A DNA stretch of 64,000 nt from Rhizobacter sp. AJA081-3 (GTDB lineage: Bacteria > Pseudomonadota > Gammaproteobacteria > Burkholderiales > Burkholderiaceae_C). Under the pieces are notes generated by a model that did not search any database, was not told the DNA's origin, and saw only the letters and a list, made by a program, of their open reading frames with translations. Below are positions 30,091 through 39,648 of this stretch, in pieces. A program made the translations under genes and the position numbers. Each line of letters begins with the position of its first letter. Position 1 is the stretch's first letter. The stretch is taken from positions 4,836,001-4,900,000 of the forward strand of contig NZ_CP059067.1 of the NCBI RefSeq assembly GCF_017795745.1, given 5' to 3'.

Positions 30091-30117
30091 GAAAAAACGC
30101 CCGGCCGGGGCCGGGCG
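30091..30117 (-). terminator. Intrinsic terminator of the sugar-uptake operon
   Basis: Read on the minus strand, an 8-9 bp GC stem (CGCCCGGCC / GGCCGGGCG, 30098-30117) is followed directly by TTTTTTC. It lies about 130 bases beyond the end of the porin gene and before the acyl-CoA synthetase. The stretch 30118-30249 between them shows no gene. Confidence 0.8.
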
Positions 30118-30249
30118 AACGCTCTCTTCACGAATCGGCAGGTGACATCGCACCCGCCGCACAGGGTCGGGAGGCTGGCCGTTGGAATCGGGTCATCGCG
30201 ATCCCCCAACCGCAGCAGAACCTCTTCGGCTGGCAGCCCCCCGAACTTG

Positions 30250-31428
30250 TCACCACCAGGTTTCGGCCTGGATGCCGATGGAGGTGCCCGACTTCTTGTC
30301 GCCGAACACTTCCTGCGTGCGGCCGCTGAGCGTCTGCCGCGCGGCCTCGTTCCAGATGGCGTGCGTCAGGAACAGGCGCACCGTCGGGCGCGAACCTGCG
30401 TCCTTGCCCGCCGAGGCGGCGGCCGCCACGGTGAACTTGGTCATGTTGCGGGTGTCGCCGGCGTCGGGCTTGACCTGGTCGTGCCCGGCCTCGAAGAGCA
30501 GGCGGAACGGGCCGCCGAGGTGCGTGTCGGTGCGCGCGCCGATCGCCAGCCACTTGTTGCCGCCATCGTTGGGCGCGGTGTTGATGCGGTACTCCGCCAC
30601 CACGTCCAGCGCGGTGGCCGGCGTCAGCGAGCTGCCGTACTGGGCGATCACGCGGGTGTTCTTCACGTCACCGGTCTTGTCGTGCTTGAAGCCGAGCAGC
30701 CAGTTGCCGCCGAGCGCGCCGTTGACCGTCTGGTACAGGCCCAGCGCGATGCCCTTGGGCTGGTCGGCCGGCTCGACCAGGGTGACCTGGTTCTTGCTCT
30801 TGAGCTGCGCCGAGGGTGTGACGTACACGGACAGTTCACCGTTGGGCAGCGTCTTGATGCCGGTGGCGCGGATGGGCAGCGCGAAGCGGTTGTTGGTGGC
30901 CTCGTTGTTCGGGTCCATCATGAACGCGACGCTGACCTTGGCCGCGCCGAAGTCCATTTCCTCGATGCCGGCGCCATTGCCGTCGTTGTTCTCGAGGAAC
31001 TGGTCGTTGATGCCCGTCTGCAGGCGGTTGTAGAAGCGCCGGCCGGCCCAGACCTTGCCGTTGGCCAGGCCCGAGATCTTGTTGCCGTAGGCGTAGATCT
31101 GGCCGAAGCGCGTGGTCAGCGTGTCGGGTTCGTTCGTGCCCTGCGGGCCCCAGCCGTGGTAGACGCTGGGCATCACGTGCACATACCAGTCGGAGCCTTC
31201 GTACGAGGCCAGCTTGGCGACGAAGTTGGGCTCGATGACGTAGTCGCACTCGTTGCCCAGGCGCCATTTGGTGTCGGCGCCGGCCAGGCCGAAACAGACC
31301 TGGGTGCCGCCGCGCACGTTGATGCCGGTGCCGGCGCGGACGTAGCCGGAGTAACTCAGTTCGACAGCCTGCACGGCGCCGGCCATGCCGGCCAGTGCCA
31401 TCGCGGCGATCAGGGTGGTCTTCTTCAT
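30250..31428 (-). CDS. Maltoporin-like (LamB family) carbohydrate porin
   Basis: From ATG 31428 (MKKTTLIAAMALAGMAGAVQ) the protein has 392 residues, with Shine-Dalgarno GAGGAG 5 bases upstream. A Sec signal is cleaved after VQA. LamB-type signatures are VELSYSGYVRAGTGIN at the mature start, CDYVIEPNFVAKLASYEGSD, NWLLGFKHDKTGD and the terminal TSIGIQAETWW, ending in the aromatic residue expected of outer-membrane barrels. It should form a trimeric channel for oligosaccharides. It lies downstream of the ABC ATPase with a 151-base gap holding a LacI-type operator. It can therefore be read with the operon or from its own promoter. Confidence 0.9.
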   Translation of the reverse strand: MKKTTLIAAMALAGMAGAVQAVELSYSGYVRAGTGINVRGGTQVCFGLAGADTKWRLGNECDYVIEPNFVAKLASYEGSDWYVHVMPSVYHGWGPQGTNEPDTLTTRFGQIYAYGNKISGLANGKVWAGRRFYNRLQTGINDQFLENNDGNGAGIEEMDFGAAKVSVAFMMDPNNEATNNRFALPIRATGIKTLPNGELSVYVTPSAQLKSKNQVTLVEPADQPKGIALGLYQTVNGALGGNWLLGFKHDKTGDVKNTRVIAQYGSSLTPATALDVVAEYRINTAPNDGGNKWLAIGARTDTHLGGPFRLLFEAGHDQVKPDAGDTRNMTKFTVAAAASAGKDAGSRPTVRLFLTHAIWNEAARQTLSGRTQEVFGDKKSGTSIGIQAETWW

Positions 31429-31502
31429 GGGGTCTCCTCGTCTCCTGGGGTGGTTGAAATGCCGGGTCGCGGCGGGGGTATGCGTTCCCGGCCCACTCGC
31501 TG

Positions 31503-31516
31503 AGAAATCGTTTTCA
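31503..31516 (-). promoter_or_regulatory. LacI-type operator upstream of the porin gene
   Basis: On the minus strand this reads TGAAAACGATTTCT, an 11-12 of 14 match to the palindrome TGAAAACGTTTTCA that recurs at this locus. It lies about 75 bases upstream of the porin ATG. A separate promoter for the porin is likely, but no strong -35/-10 pair could be picked out. Confidence 0.6.
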
Positions 31517-31579
31517 CGAGCGATGTCGGTCGGCTGACGCGGGGGAACTCGCTGGCCCATGTCGGTGGGATCCGTGGGT

Positions 31580-32674
<1,095 letters not shown>

Positions 32675-32675
32675 G

Positions 32676-33995
32676 TCAGGCTCCGTGCGCCGCACGCTGG
32701 CGCGCCACGAACTCGCGGTACCAGTGCGCGCTGTCCTTGAGCGTGCGCTGCTGCGTCGCGTAGTCGACGTGGACCAGGCCGAATCGCTTGTCGTAGCCGG
32801 AGTCCCACTCGTAGTTGTCGAGCAGGCTCCAGTAGAAGAAGCCGCGCACGTCGACACCCGCCGCGATGGCGCGCGACAGCGCCTCGAGGTGGCCCTTCAG
32901 GTAGGCGATGCGCTGCGCGTCGTGCACCTTGCCTTCGACGAGGGTGTCGGCATTGGCCATGCCGTTCTCGGTGATGTAGATCGGCGGCAGCTTGTACTCG
33001 CGGTGGATGCCGGTGAGCAGGTCGGCGAGGCCCTGCGGGTAGACCTCCCAGCCCATGTCGGTGACACCGTCCATCCGCGGTGCGGGCCGCGGCGGCTCCT
33101 CGCTGGAGACCCAGATGCGCGTGTAGTAGTTGATGCCGAGGAAGTCGAGCGGCTGGGCAATCGCATCGAAATCGTTTTCACGAACCTGCGGATAAAGATG
33201 CACCCCGCTGGCCGTCGGGTAGCGCTTCAGGAAGAGCGGGTCCATGAACCAGCGCACGAACAGCGCGTACTCGCGCTCGGCCAGCGCGAGGTCGGTGGCG
33301 CGGTCGGTGGCCGGCACGGCCGGCGACTGGTTCAGCACGATGCCCAGCGGCGCCTTCACGCCGGCCGCTCGCATCGCCTGCAGCGCCAGCCCGTGCGACA
33401 GCAGCAGGTGGTGCGCCACCTGCACCGCAGCCTGCGGGTCCTTCAGCCCCGGTGCGAACTTGCCGCTGTGGTGGCCCAGATGCGCCGTGCACCAGGGCTC
33501 GTTGTGGGTGCAGATCGCCGCGACGCGGTCCCCGAGCCGCACGCCCATCGTCACCGCATAGTCGGTGAAGCGCAGCGCGGTGTCGCGGTTGAGCCAGCCG
33601 CCTTCGTCCTGCAACGCCTGCGGCAGGTCCCAGTGGTAGAGCGTCGCGTGCGGCGTGATGCCGCGCTCGAGCAGCGCGTCGACGAGGCGGTCGTAGAAGG
33701 CCAGGCCCTTGGCGTTCCAGGCGCCCTTGCCCTGCGGCTGCACGCGCGGCCAGGCGATCGAGAAGCGGTAAGCGTTCAGGCCCAGGCCGGCGATCAGGTC
33801 GAAGTCCTGCGGGTAGCGGTGGTAGTGGTCGCAGGCCACGTCGCCGTGGTCGCCGTTGACCGTCTTGCCCGGCGTGTGCGCGAAGGTGTCCCAGATCGAC
33901 GGGCCACGGCCGTCCTCGGCGGCGGCACCTTCGATCTGGTAGGAGCTGGTAGCCACTCCCCAGTGGAAGTCGGACGGGAATCTCGGGTCGGTCAC
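32676..33995 (-). CDS. GH1 beta-glucosidase
   Basis: This 439-residue protein has the usual GH1 length. The acid/base Glu is E166 in ICTHNEPWCTAHLG and the nucleophile is E343 in IYITENGMANAD. Further active-site motifs are FHWGVATSSYQIEGA at the start, LNAYRFSIAWPRV and FGLVHVDYATQQRT. There is no signal peptide, so it is cytoplasmic. It should cleave cellobiose or other beta-glucosides delivered by the adjacent ABC importer. It lies 28 bases after the MalG-type permease and 1 base before the ATPase gene. An operator-like sequence lies inside it. Confidence 0.94.
   Translation of the reverse strand: MTDPRFPSDFHWGVATSSYQIEGAAAEDGRGPSIWDTFAHTPGKTVNGDHGDVACDHYHRYPQDFDLIAGLGLNAYRFSIAWPRVQPQGKGAWNAKGLAFYDRLVDALLERGITPHATLYHWDLPQALQDEGGWLNRDTALRFTDYAVTMGVRLGDRVAAICTHNEPWCTAHLGHHSGKFAPGLKDPQAAVQVAHHLLLSHGLALQAMRAAGVKAPLGIVLNQSPAVPATDRATDLALAEREYALFVRWFMDPLFLKRYPTASGVHLYPQVRENDFDAIAQPLDFLGINYYTRIWVSSEEPPRPAPRMDGVTDMGWEVYPQGLADLLTGIHREYKLPPIYITENGMANADTLVEGKVHDAQRIAYLKGHLEALSRAIAAGVDVRGFFYWSLLDNYEWDSGYDKRFGLVHVDYATQQRTLKDSAHWYREFVARQRAAHGA
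33167..33180 (-). promoter_or_regulatory. Intragenic LacI-type operator-like site within the GH1 gene
   Basis: The minus-strand sequence TGAAAACGATTTCG lies inside the GH1 frame, where it encodes part of VRENDFDA. The 16 bases at 33168-33183 are identical to those at the porin operator (31504-31519). It could act as a roadblock or looping site, or be chance. Confidence 0.35.
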
Positions 33996-34023
33996 GGTTT
34001 CGGTTCCTTGTCGGCGACGCGCT

Positions 34024-34857
34024 TCAGGCCTTCACGGCCCCGGCGGTCAGGCCTTCGATGAGCCGGCGCGAGGCCAGCATGAACAGCACGAGAAGCGGCA
34101 GCACGGCGATGGCCGAGCCTGCGGAGATGGCTCCCCAGGGGATCTGGCCGGTGCCCTGCAGTGAGCGCAGCGCGAGCGGCACGGTGTACATCTCCATGTC
34201 GCGGATGACGATCAGCGGCCCGATGAAGTTGTTCCACGAGCCGATGAAGGTGATCAGGCCGAGCGTGCCGAGCGCCGGGCCGATCAGCGGCAGCACGACA
34301 CGCCAGTAGATGGCGAACTCGCCGCAGCCGTCGATGCGCGCGGCGTCGATCAGCTCGCGCGGAATCGCCGATTCGATGTACTGGCGCATCATGAAGATGC
34401 CCAGAGCGCCGACCGCGCCGGGAACGTACAGCGCCCGCGGCTGGTTCATCCATTCGAGCCAACTCATCGTCAGCGCGGTCGGGATCATGCCCACGAAGCT
34501 GGGCAGCAGCATGGTCGCCATGACCATGGCGAACAGTCCCTCGCGCCACTTGAAGTCGTACATCGCGAAGGCGAAACCGGCCAGCGAACAGAAGAAGAGG
34601 TTGAGCACGGTGGACATCAGCGCCACGTAGACACTCCAGCCGACGTTCTTCCAGAAGTGCGGCAGGCTGCGCAGCAACTGATCGAGGTTGTCGACGAAGG
34701 CGCTGCCGAACCACAGCGGCGGCGGCATCGACAGGATCTCGCGGTTCGTGTGGGTGGCGAACACGAACATGAAGTAGAACGGGCCGAGCATCAGCACCGC
34801 GCCGATGGCGACGATGACGTACGCGATCAGGCGCTGCGGGGTGAGGTCGGTGCGCAT
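34024..34857 (-). CDS. Carbohydrate ABC transporter permease, MalG type
   Basis: This 277-residue protein has six predicted helices. The cytoplasmic EAA loop region reads ELIDAARIDGCGEFAIYWRV, followed by VLPLIGPALGTLGLITFIGS, characteristic of MalG/LacG. It begins MRTDLTPQRLIAYVIVAIGA. It pairs with the MalF-type subunit 10 bases upstream. Together with the ATPase and receptor it forms a CUT1-type importer for di- or oligosaccharides. Confidence 0.93.
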   Translation of the reverse strand: MRTDLTPQRLIAYVIVAIGAVLMLGPFYFMFVFATHTNREILSMPPPLWFGSAFVDNLDQLLRSLPHFWKNVGWSVYVALMSTVLNLFFCSLAGFAFAMYDFKWREGLFAMVMATMLLPSFVGMIPTALTMSWLEWMNQPRALYVPGAVGALGIFMMRQYIESAIPRELIDAARIDGCGEFAIYWRVVLPLIGPALGTLGLITFIGSWNNFIGPLIVIRDMEMYTVPLALRSLQGTGQIPWGAISAGSAIAVLPLLVLFMLASRRLIEGLTAGAVKA

Positions 34858-34867
34858 CGTGCGGGCC

Positions 34868-35887
34868 TCAGTCGCGCTTGCCGAGCAGGCGGTTGTTGGC
34901 CCAGGTGGCCGCGCCGATCAGCAGGAACAGCAGCCACGCGATCGCCGACGCGGTGCCGAAATCGCCGTCGACGAAGGCGGTGCCGTACATGTGCATCGCC
35001 GCCGTCTTGCCGGCCTGGCCGATGCCGCCGGTGCCGCCGGTGAGGATGAACGGCTCCTCGAACAGCTGCAGGTTGCCAATGATGGTCAGCGTGACGGCGA
35101 AGAAGATCATCGGCTTGAGCAGCGGCAGCGTGATGTGGCGGAACTGCTGCCAGGGCTTCGCGCCGTCGATGGTCGCCGCCTCGTAGAGGTCGCGCGGGAT
35201 CGTCTGCATCGCCGACAGGTAGAGCACGGCGTTCCAGCCCACGTAGCGCCACCAGACCACGAAGGCGATCATCCATTTCGTGTAGCCGGGCTGGCTCCAG
35301 TCGATGTTCGTCGATGGGAACAGCCAGCCGAGTACCGGCACCTGGTGCATCGCGGTCAGCATCACGTTGACCATGCCGAAGTCGCGCGAGAACAGCGTCG
35401 AGAACACCAGCGAGATCGCCACCGTCGAGGTGATGAAGGGCAGGAAGTACACGCCCACCACGGCGTTGCGCCAGCGGCCCAGTGCGCTGTGGAAGAAGAA
35501 CGCCAGCGGCAGGGCCACCAGGTGCTGCGGCAGTCCGCTGACCAGCGCGAGCCAGAGCGTGTTGAAGATCGAGTGGCGGAACCAGTCGTCGTCCTGCAGC
35601 ACGTACAGGTAGTTCTCGAAGGCGACGAAGCGCATCGCCGCCAGGCCCTCGGCCGGGTCCCAGCGATGGAACGAGAGGTAGATCGAGAACAGCAGCGGGA
35701 ACAGCCCGAACACCGCGAACAGGATGAAGAACGGGCTGATGAACACGTACGGCGCCCAGCGCCGCGACAACCACTGCCGGCGCACGCGCGCGGCTGGCGC
35801 GCGGCGCGGAGGCTGAGCCGCGGTAGCGACATCGGCGGGCTGATTGGGTGTGGCGCGGGCGTGCATGGTCGGACGGCGTCGGGGCAT
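34868..35887 (-). CDS. Carbohydrate ABC transporter permease, MalF type
   Basis: This 339-residue protein starts at ATG 35887; an in-frame ATG at 35866 is an alternative, since no Shine-Dalgarno is convincing at either. A basic, Pro/Ala-rich cytoplasmic leader of about 45 residues precedes the first helix. The EAA loop reads DLYEAATIDGAKPWQQFRHI. It has six helices and lacks the large periplasmic insert of E. coli MalF, as is usual for CUT1 systems outside enterobacteria. It lies 90 bases after the receptor gene. Confidence 0.92.
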   Translation of the reverse strand: MPRRRPTMHARATPNQPADVATAAQPPRRAPAARVRRQWLSRRWAPYVFISPFFILFAVFGLFPLLFSIYLSFHRWDPAEGLAAMRFVAFENYLYVLQDDDWFRHSIFNTLWLALVSGLPQHLVALPLAFFFHSALGRWRNAVVGVYFLPFITSTVAISLVFSTLFSRDFGMVNVMLTAMHQVPVLGWLFPSTNIDWSQPGYTKWMIAFVVWWRYVGWNAVLYLSAMQTIPRDLYEAATIDGAKPWQQFRHITLPLLKPMIFFAVTLTIIGNLQLFEEPFILTGGTGGIGQAGKTAAMHMYGTAFVDGDFGTASAIAWLLFLLIGAATWANNRLLGKRD

Positions 35888-35977
35888 GGGCAGCGAGGCT
35901 GCCCGCGCCGTGGGCCGGGGGGAATCCGGGTCAACGTGGGGTGCGGCCGGCAGGCCGCACGATCGGGTCTGGACAGA

Positions 35978-37225
35978 TCAGCGGCGAACGCGCTTGGCCA
36001 CCGCGGCCTGCGCATCGGCGAGCGCGGCCTTGATGTCCTTGTTTTTCTCGAGCACGTTCTCCAGCTCGGCGTTGACCACCTCGGCGGCCACCGGGTCGAA
36101 CTTGTCGACGTCCATCGCGGCGATCTTGCCGGCCGCGACCTTCCACTGCTGGCGTGCCTTCTGGCCGCCGAGGTATTCGATCGGCTGGTCGATGAAGGCA
36201 TCGTTCTGCGCCTCGATCAGCGACGGGAAGGCGTCGAAACCGCGGAAGGCCTCGATCTGCATCTCCTTCGTCGTGGTCAGGAACTTGATGAAGTCCCAGG
36301 CCGCCGCTTTGTTCTGCGCCTTCTTGGGAACACCGTAGAACGAGCCACCCCAGGAACCGAAGGCGCCGCCGGGCAGCTGCGCCGAGCGCCACTTGCCCTT
36401 GGACTCGGGTGCCAGCCAGTTGTTGAGGTGGCCGGCCAGCCAGGCGCCCATCATCTGCGAGGCGATCTTGTCGCGCTTGAAGCCCTCGCTCCATTCGTTG
36501 GACCAGGCGCCGATCTTGCCGTCGATGCCGGCGTCACGTGCCGCCTTGGCCAGCTCGAAGGCCTTGCGGAAGCGGGCGTTGTCAATCGTCGGCTTGCCCG
36601 ACTTGTCGAAATAGACGCCCTCGCCGTCCTTCAGGTCGGAGCGGATGTAGATGTCCTTGATGTCGACGGCGCTGGCCAGCAGCCAGGCGCCGGTGGCGGC
36701 CTTCAGCTTCTTGCCGGACTCGACATACGACTCCCAGCTCTTGGTCAGGTCGGCTTCGCTGACGCCGGCCTTGTCGAGCAGGTCCTTGCGGTAGAACAGC
36801 GCGCCGGGACCGATGTCCACCGGCATGCCCACCATCACGCCCTGGCCGCTCATGGCCAGCGGGTAGGTGAACCGGGCCACCTTGTCGCGGTACTGGAGCG
36901 CGTTGTACGGCGCCTTGGCCAGGTCTTCCATGCCGCCGCTCTCGGCGAACTTGCCGATGAAGCCCATGTCCACCGCCATCACGTCGGGCAGGTTGGCGCC
37001 GGTGGCCAGCGCGGTGGTCATCGCGGTGTGGTGGTCGGCGTAGGCCAGGCTGGTCAGCTTGATCTCGACGTTCGGATGCAGCTTCTTGTACAGCGGGATC
37101 GCCAGCTTGATGCCACGGTCGAGGTCGGGGAAGGACGCGACGCTGATCGTCACGTTCTGCGCCATCGCGGCGGCCGACAGGCCCAGCGCCAGGGCGCCCA
37201 GGACGGGTTTCAGAAATGCATTCAT
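35978..37225 (-). CDS. Carbohydrate ABC transporter substrate-binding protein (CUT1, family 1)
   Basis: From ATG 37225 the protein has 415 residues, with GGAGAC about 8 bases upstream. A Sec signal (MNAFLKPVLGALALGLSAAA, cleavage after MAQ) is followed by a family 1 receptor fold with FYRKDLLDKAGVSEADLTKS, the substrate-side GAWLAGHLNNWLAPESKGKW, and GGSFYGVPKKAQNKAAAWDF. It captures the sugar in the periplasm. It is the first gene of the six-gene operon running to the porin. Its promoter carries three operator copies. The ligand is inferred to be a beta-linked glucan oligomer from the GH1 and GH5 neighbours. Confidence 0.93.
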   Translation of the reverse strand: MNAFLKPVLGALALGLSAAAMAQNVTISVASFPDLDRGIKLAIPLYKKLHPNVEIKLTSLAYADHHTAMTTALATGANLPDVMAVDMGFIGKFAESGGMEDLAKAPYNALQYRDKVARFTYPLAMSGQGVMVGMPVDIGPGALFYRKDLLDKAGVSEADLTKSWESYVESGKKLKAATGAWLLASAVDIKDIYIRSDLKDGEGVYFDKSGKPTIDNARFRKAFELAKAARDAGIDGKIGAWSNEWSEGFKRDKIASQMMGAWLAGHLNNWLAPESKGKWRSAQLPGGAFGSWGGSFYGVPKKAQNKAAAWDFIKFLTTTKEMQIEAFRGFDAFPSLIEAQNDAFIDQPIEYLGGQKARQQWKVAAGKIAAMDVDKFDPVAAEVVNAELENVLEKNKDIKAALADAQAAVAKRVRR

Positions 37226-37271
37226 CCGTTGTCTCCATGCCCTCGCGGGCGACATTGTGATGCCAGCGAGC

Positions 37272-37285
37272 TGGCATCGTTTTCA
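37272..37285 (-). promoter_or_regulatory. LacI-type operator half-conserved copy in receptor leader
   Basis: The minus-strand sequence TGAAAACGATGCCA has one perfect half site (TGAAAACG) and a degenerate second half. It lies between the predicted transcription start and the receptor ATG, the third and weakest copy in this leader. Confidence 0.4.
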
Positions 37286-37336
37286 TGTTTGTCGGACTTC
37301 GCACCCGGGTAGAACGCTATTGCGCCGGGCTGCGTC

Positions 37337-37350
37337 TGAAATTGTTTTCA
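37337..37350 (-). promoter_or_regulatory. LacI-type operator just downstream of the predicted transcription start
   Basis: The minus-strand sequence TGAAAACAATTTCA is a near-perfect palindrome (12 of 14 to TGAAAACGTTTTCA). It begins about 5 bases after the start site predicted from the promoter at 37362-37390, the classical position for a blocking operator. Confidence 0.7.
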
Positions 37351-37361
37351 GACTGGCGTGC

Positions 37362-37390
37362 ATTGCAACAGCGCCTGAAAACGTTGTCAA
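37362..37390 (-). promoter_or_regulatory. Sigma-70 promoter of the sugar-uptake operon
   Basis: On the minus strand a perfect -35 TTGACA (37385-37390) is followed after exactly 17 bases by TGCAAT (37362-37367), 4 of 6 to TATAAT. The predicted start is near 37355, about 130 bases before the receptor ATG. The -35 box is embedded in an operator copy, so repressor binding should exclude RNA polymerase. Confidence 0.7.
37376..37389 (-). promoter_or_regulatory. LacI-type operator overlapping the -35 box
   Basis: TGAAAACGTTGTCA on the plus strand (TGACAACGTTTTCA on the minus) matches the locus palindrome at 13 of 14 positions. It covers most of the -35 hexamer of the receptor promoter. Confidence 0.7.
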
Positions 37391-37417
37391 CGGGACTCGG
37401 GGAAAGTCCCGATCCCC

Positions 37418-38488
37418 TCATCGCGGCGGCAGCAGGGCCTCGAGCAAGGGCCGGCGCCACTGCAATGACAGAGGCTCCAGAACGCCGAAGCTCGAGGCCA
37501 GTTCCCAGTAAGCCCAGGCGAAACCCCGCGCCTCGGCGTGTTCCCGTACGGCGCGTGTCCAGGCGATGCGGGTCGGCTCGGCCGCGCGCGAGTAGGCGCC
37601 GAATTCGCCCAGCAGCACCGGCCGCCGCTCGCGCGCCGCCCAGCGCGCCACGCGGTCGAAGTCGTCTCGCAGCTTCGCGGTTTGCCCGGCGGTGCCGCTC
37701 CAGGTCGTGCCGACCCAGGCGCCGGCGCCGCTGACCCATTCGGCGCCCTGGTGCGTCACGGCCATCGGTTCGTAGTAGTGGAACGTGGCGATCAGGTTGC
37801 GGTCGTCGTCGGGCAGCGCCAGGCTGTCCAGTGCCGGGCCGCTGTTCCAGTCGCCGCCACCGACGATCAGCGTGCGCTGCGGGTTGCTCGCCCGGATGAC
37901 CGGCAGCACCGCCGCCAGTGCTTCGTTCCAGCGCGCGCGCGTGAGCTCGCGGTTCGGTTCGTTGAGCAGCTCGAACATGACCGTCGCAGGGGCGTCCCGG
38001 TAGTGGTCGGCCACCTGCCGCCAGATTGTGAGGAAGCGCTCACGCTCGACGTCGGGCTCGAGCATCATGGCGGCGTAGTGGTGCATGTCGAGCACGATGG
38101 CCAGCTTGTGCTCGAGCGCCAAGCGAACCACACCATCCACGCGCTCGAAGAATGCCGGGTCGATGCGGTAAGGCGGCTGGTAGCCGGCACGGGCATCCCA
38201 GCGCACCGGCAAGCGGATCGCGGTGAAGCCGGCCTGTGCCGTGAGGGCAATGAACTCGTCGCGCAGCATCGGGCCGGCCAGTCCCTCGCGAGCGTGGTCG
38301 AGCATGTTGCCGAAGTTGATGCTGCGCGCCAGGCGCTGCTGGCAGCCGAGTGCGCGTTGCGCGGGCGGCTGCTCGAAGCTGCAAGCGTCGGGAGGGGATG
38401 CGGCGACGGCCGTGGCTGTGGTGGCGGCGCAGGCCAGCGGCGCCGCGAGGCACCGGATCCAGCGGCCGAAGAACTTCGCACGGTGCAT
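37418..38488 (-). CDS. GH5 family glycoside hydrolase (endoglucanase-like), secreted
   Basis: From ATG 38488 the protein has 356 residues, with AGGAG 7 bases upstream. A signal peptide covers about residues 1-30 (MHRAKFFGRWIRCLAAPLAC). The GH5 signature has acid/base E177 in VMFELLNEPNREL and nucleophile E295 in VLLGEFGAYS. Supporting motifs are SINFGNMLDHAREG, FTAIRLPVRWD and the HHY element in VLDMHHYAAMM. It should cleave internal beta-1,4 links in cellulose or related glucans outside the cytoplasm, feeding oligomers to the porin. It is divergent from lacI; the operator lies between them. Confidence 0.92.
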   Translation of the reverse strand: MHRAKFFGRWIRCLAAPLACAATTATAVAASPPDACSFEQPPAQRALGCQQRLARSINFGNMLDHAREGLAGPMLRDEFIALTAQAGFTAIRLPVRWDARAGYQPPYRIDPAFFERVDGVVRLALEHKLAIVLDMHHYAAMMLEPDVERERFLTIWRQVADHYRDAPATVMFELLNEPNRELTRARWNEALAAVLPVIRASNPQRTLIVGGGDWNSGPALDSLALPDDDRNLIATFHYYEPMAVTHQGAEWVSGAGAWVGTTWSGTAGQTAKLRDDFDRVARWAARERRPVLLGEFGAYSRAAEPTRIAWTRAVREHAEARGFAWAYWELASSFGVLEPLSLQWRRPLLEALLPPR

Positions 38489-38530
38489 CGCTGCTCCTTT
38501 CGGACCGGTCAGGCGCCGGCAGGGTGATTC

Positions 38531-38544
38531 TGAAAACGTTATCA
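38531..38544 (+). promoter_or_regulatory. LacI-type operator in the GH5/lacI divergent region
   Basis: TGAAAACGTTATCA differs from the locus palindrome by one base. A -10-like TATCAT (38540-38545, plus) and a -10-like GATAAC (minus) both overlap it, so one bound repressor could control both lacI and the GH5 gene. Confidence 0.7.
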
Positions 38545-38594
38545 TGAGAATCCCGGCGTGCACAATCGGTGCAAGTCTTCCAGTTCCCTTTCCC

Positions 38595-39620
38595 GTGGCC
38601 ACGTTTCCCGGCATCGACGCCCCTCCTTCCTCCGTGACCGTTCTCGACGTGGCGCGCGAAGCCGGGGTGTCCCCGAGCACGGTGTCGCGCATCCTCAACG
38701 GCACGGCACGCGTGACTTCGGACAAGCGCAGCGCGGTCGAGGAAGCGATCCGCAAGCTGGACTTCCGCCCGAACCTTTTCGCGCGCAGCCTGAAGACCGG
38801 CACGACGATGACGATCGGCATCCTGACGCAGGACGTCGAGAGCCCGTTCTATGGCCGCGCGATGAAGGGCATCGAGGCCGGTCTCGCCGGCACCGGCTAC
38901 GCGCCGATCATGGTCAGCGGCCACTGGAACGCGGCCGAGGAATCCGAGCGCGTGCGCCTGCTGATGGCGCGCCGCATCGACGGCCTGGTGATCCTCACCG
39001 GCCATCTCGACGACCGCCAGATCGCCGAGTTCGCGCGGCACCAGCCGATCGTCGTGACCGGCCGGCAGCTCGAAGCGCCACAGGTGCGCGCCTTCACGCT
39101 CGACCAGGAGGCCGGCGGCCACCTCGCCACGCGCCACTTGCTCAACCTGGGGCACCGGCGCATCGCGCACATCGCCGGGCCGTCCGACCACACCGACGCC
39201 ACCGATCGCCGCGCCGGCTACGAGCGGGCGCTGCGCGAGGCCGGCATCGCGGCGGCGCCGGAGCTGGTGGTGCAGGGCGACTTCATGGAAAGCGGCGGCC
39301 TGCTGGCGATGAACCGGCTGCTCGACAGCGGCCAGACTTTCACCGCCGTGTTCGCGGCCAACGATCAGACAGCGTTCGGCGCGCGCATGGCGCTGTACCG
39401 GCGCGGCGTGCGGGTGCCCGACGACGTGTCGATCGTCGGTGTCGACGACCTGCCCGCCACCGCGTATGCCACCCCGCCGATGACCACCGTGCGCCAGCCG
39501 ATCTACGAGATCGGCCTGGCCGCGGCGCATGCGCTGCTGACGATGCTCGGCCACGCCATGCCGGCGGTGGAGGTGCCGCCGCTGGAGCTGATCGTGCGCG
39601 AGACCACGCGCCGCCTCTAG
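38595..39620 (+). CDS. LacI-family transcriptional regulator of the beta-glucan locus
   Basis: From GTG 38595 the protein has 341 residues, the family norm. An ATG at 38544 would add 17 residues, but it overlaps the operator and lies upstream of the likely transcription start, so GTG is preferred. The N-terminal HTH reads VTVLDVAREAGVSPSTVSRI, with hinge DFRPNLFARSLKTG. A periplasmic-binding-protein-like sensor follows (ESPFYGRAMKGIEAGLAG, then FAANDQTAFGARMALYRRG). It presumably binds the recurring 14-bp palindrome and is released by a sugar such as cellobiose. The inducer is inferred from gene context only. Confidence 0.9.
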   Translation: MATFPGIDAPPSSVTVLDVAREAGVSPSTVSRILNGTARVTSDKRSAVEEAIRKLDFRPNLFARSLKTGTTMTIGILTQDVESPFYGRAMKGIEAGLAGTGYAPIMVSGHWNAAEESERVRLLMARRIDGLVILTGHLDDRQIAEFARHQPIVVTGRQLEAPQVRAFTLDQEAGGHLATRHLLNLGHRRIAHIAGPSDHTDATDRRAGYERALREAGIAAAPELVVQGDFMESGGLLAMNRLLDSGQTFTAVFAANDQTAFGARMALYRRGVRVPDDVSIVGVDDLPATAYATPPMTTVRQPIYEIGLAAAHALLTMLGHAMPAVEVPPLELIVRETTRRL

Positions 39621-39648
39621 CGGAAAGCGACCGAGGGCGCCTTGGCGC

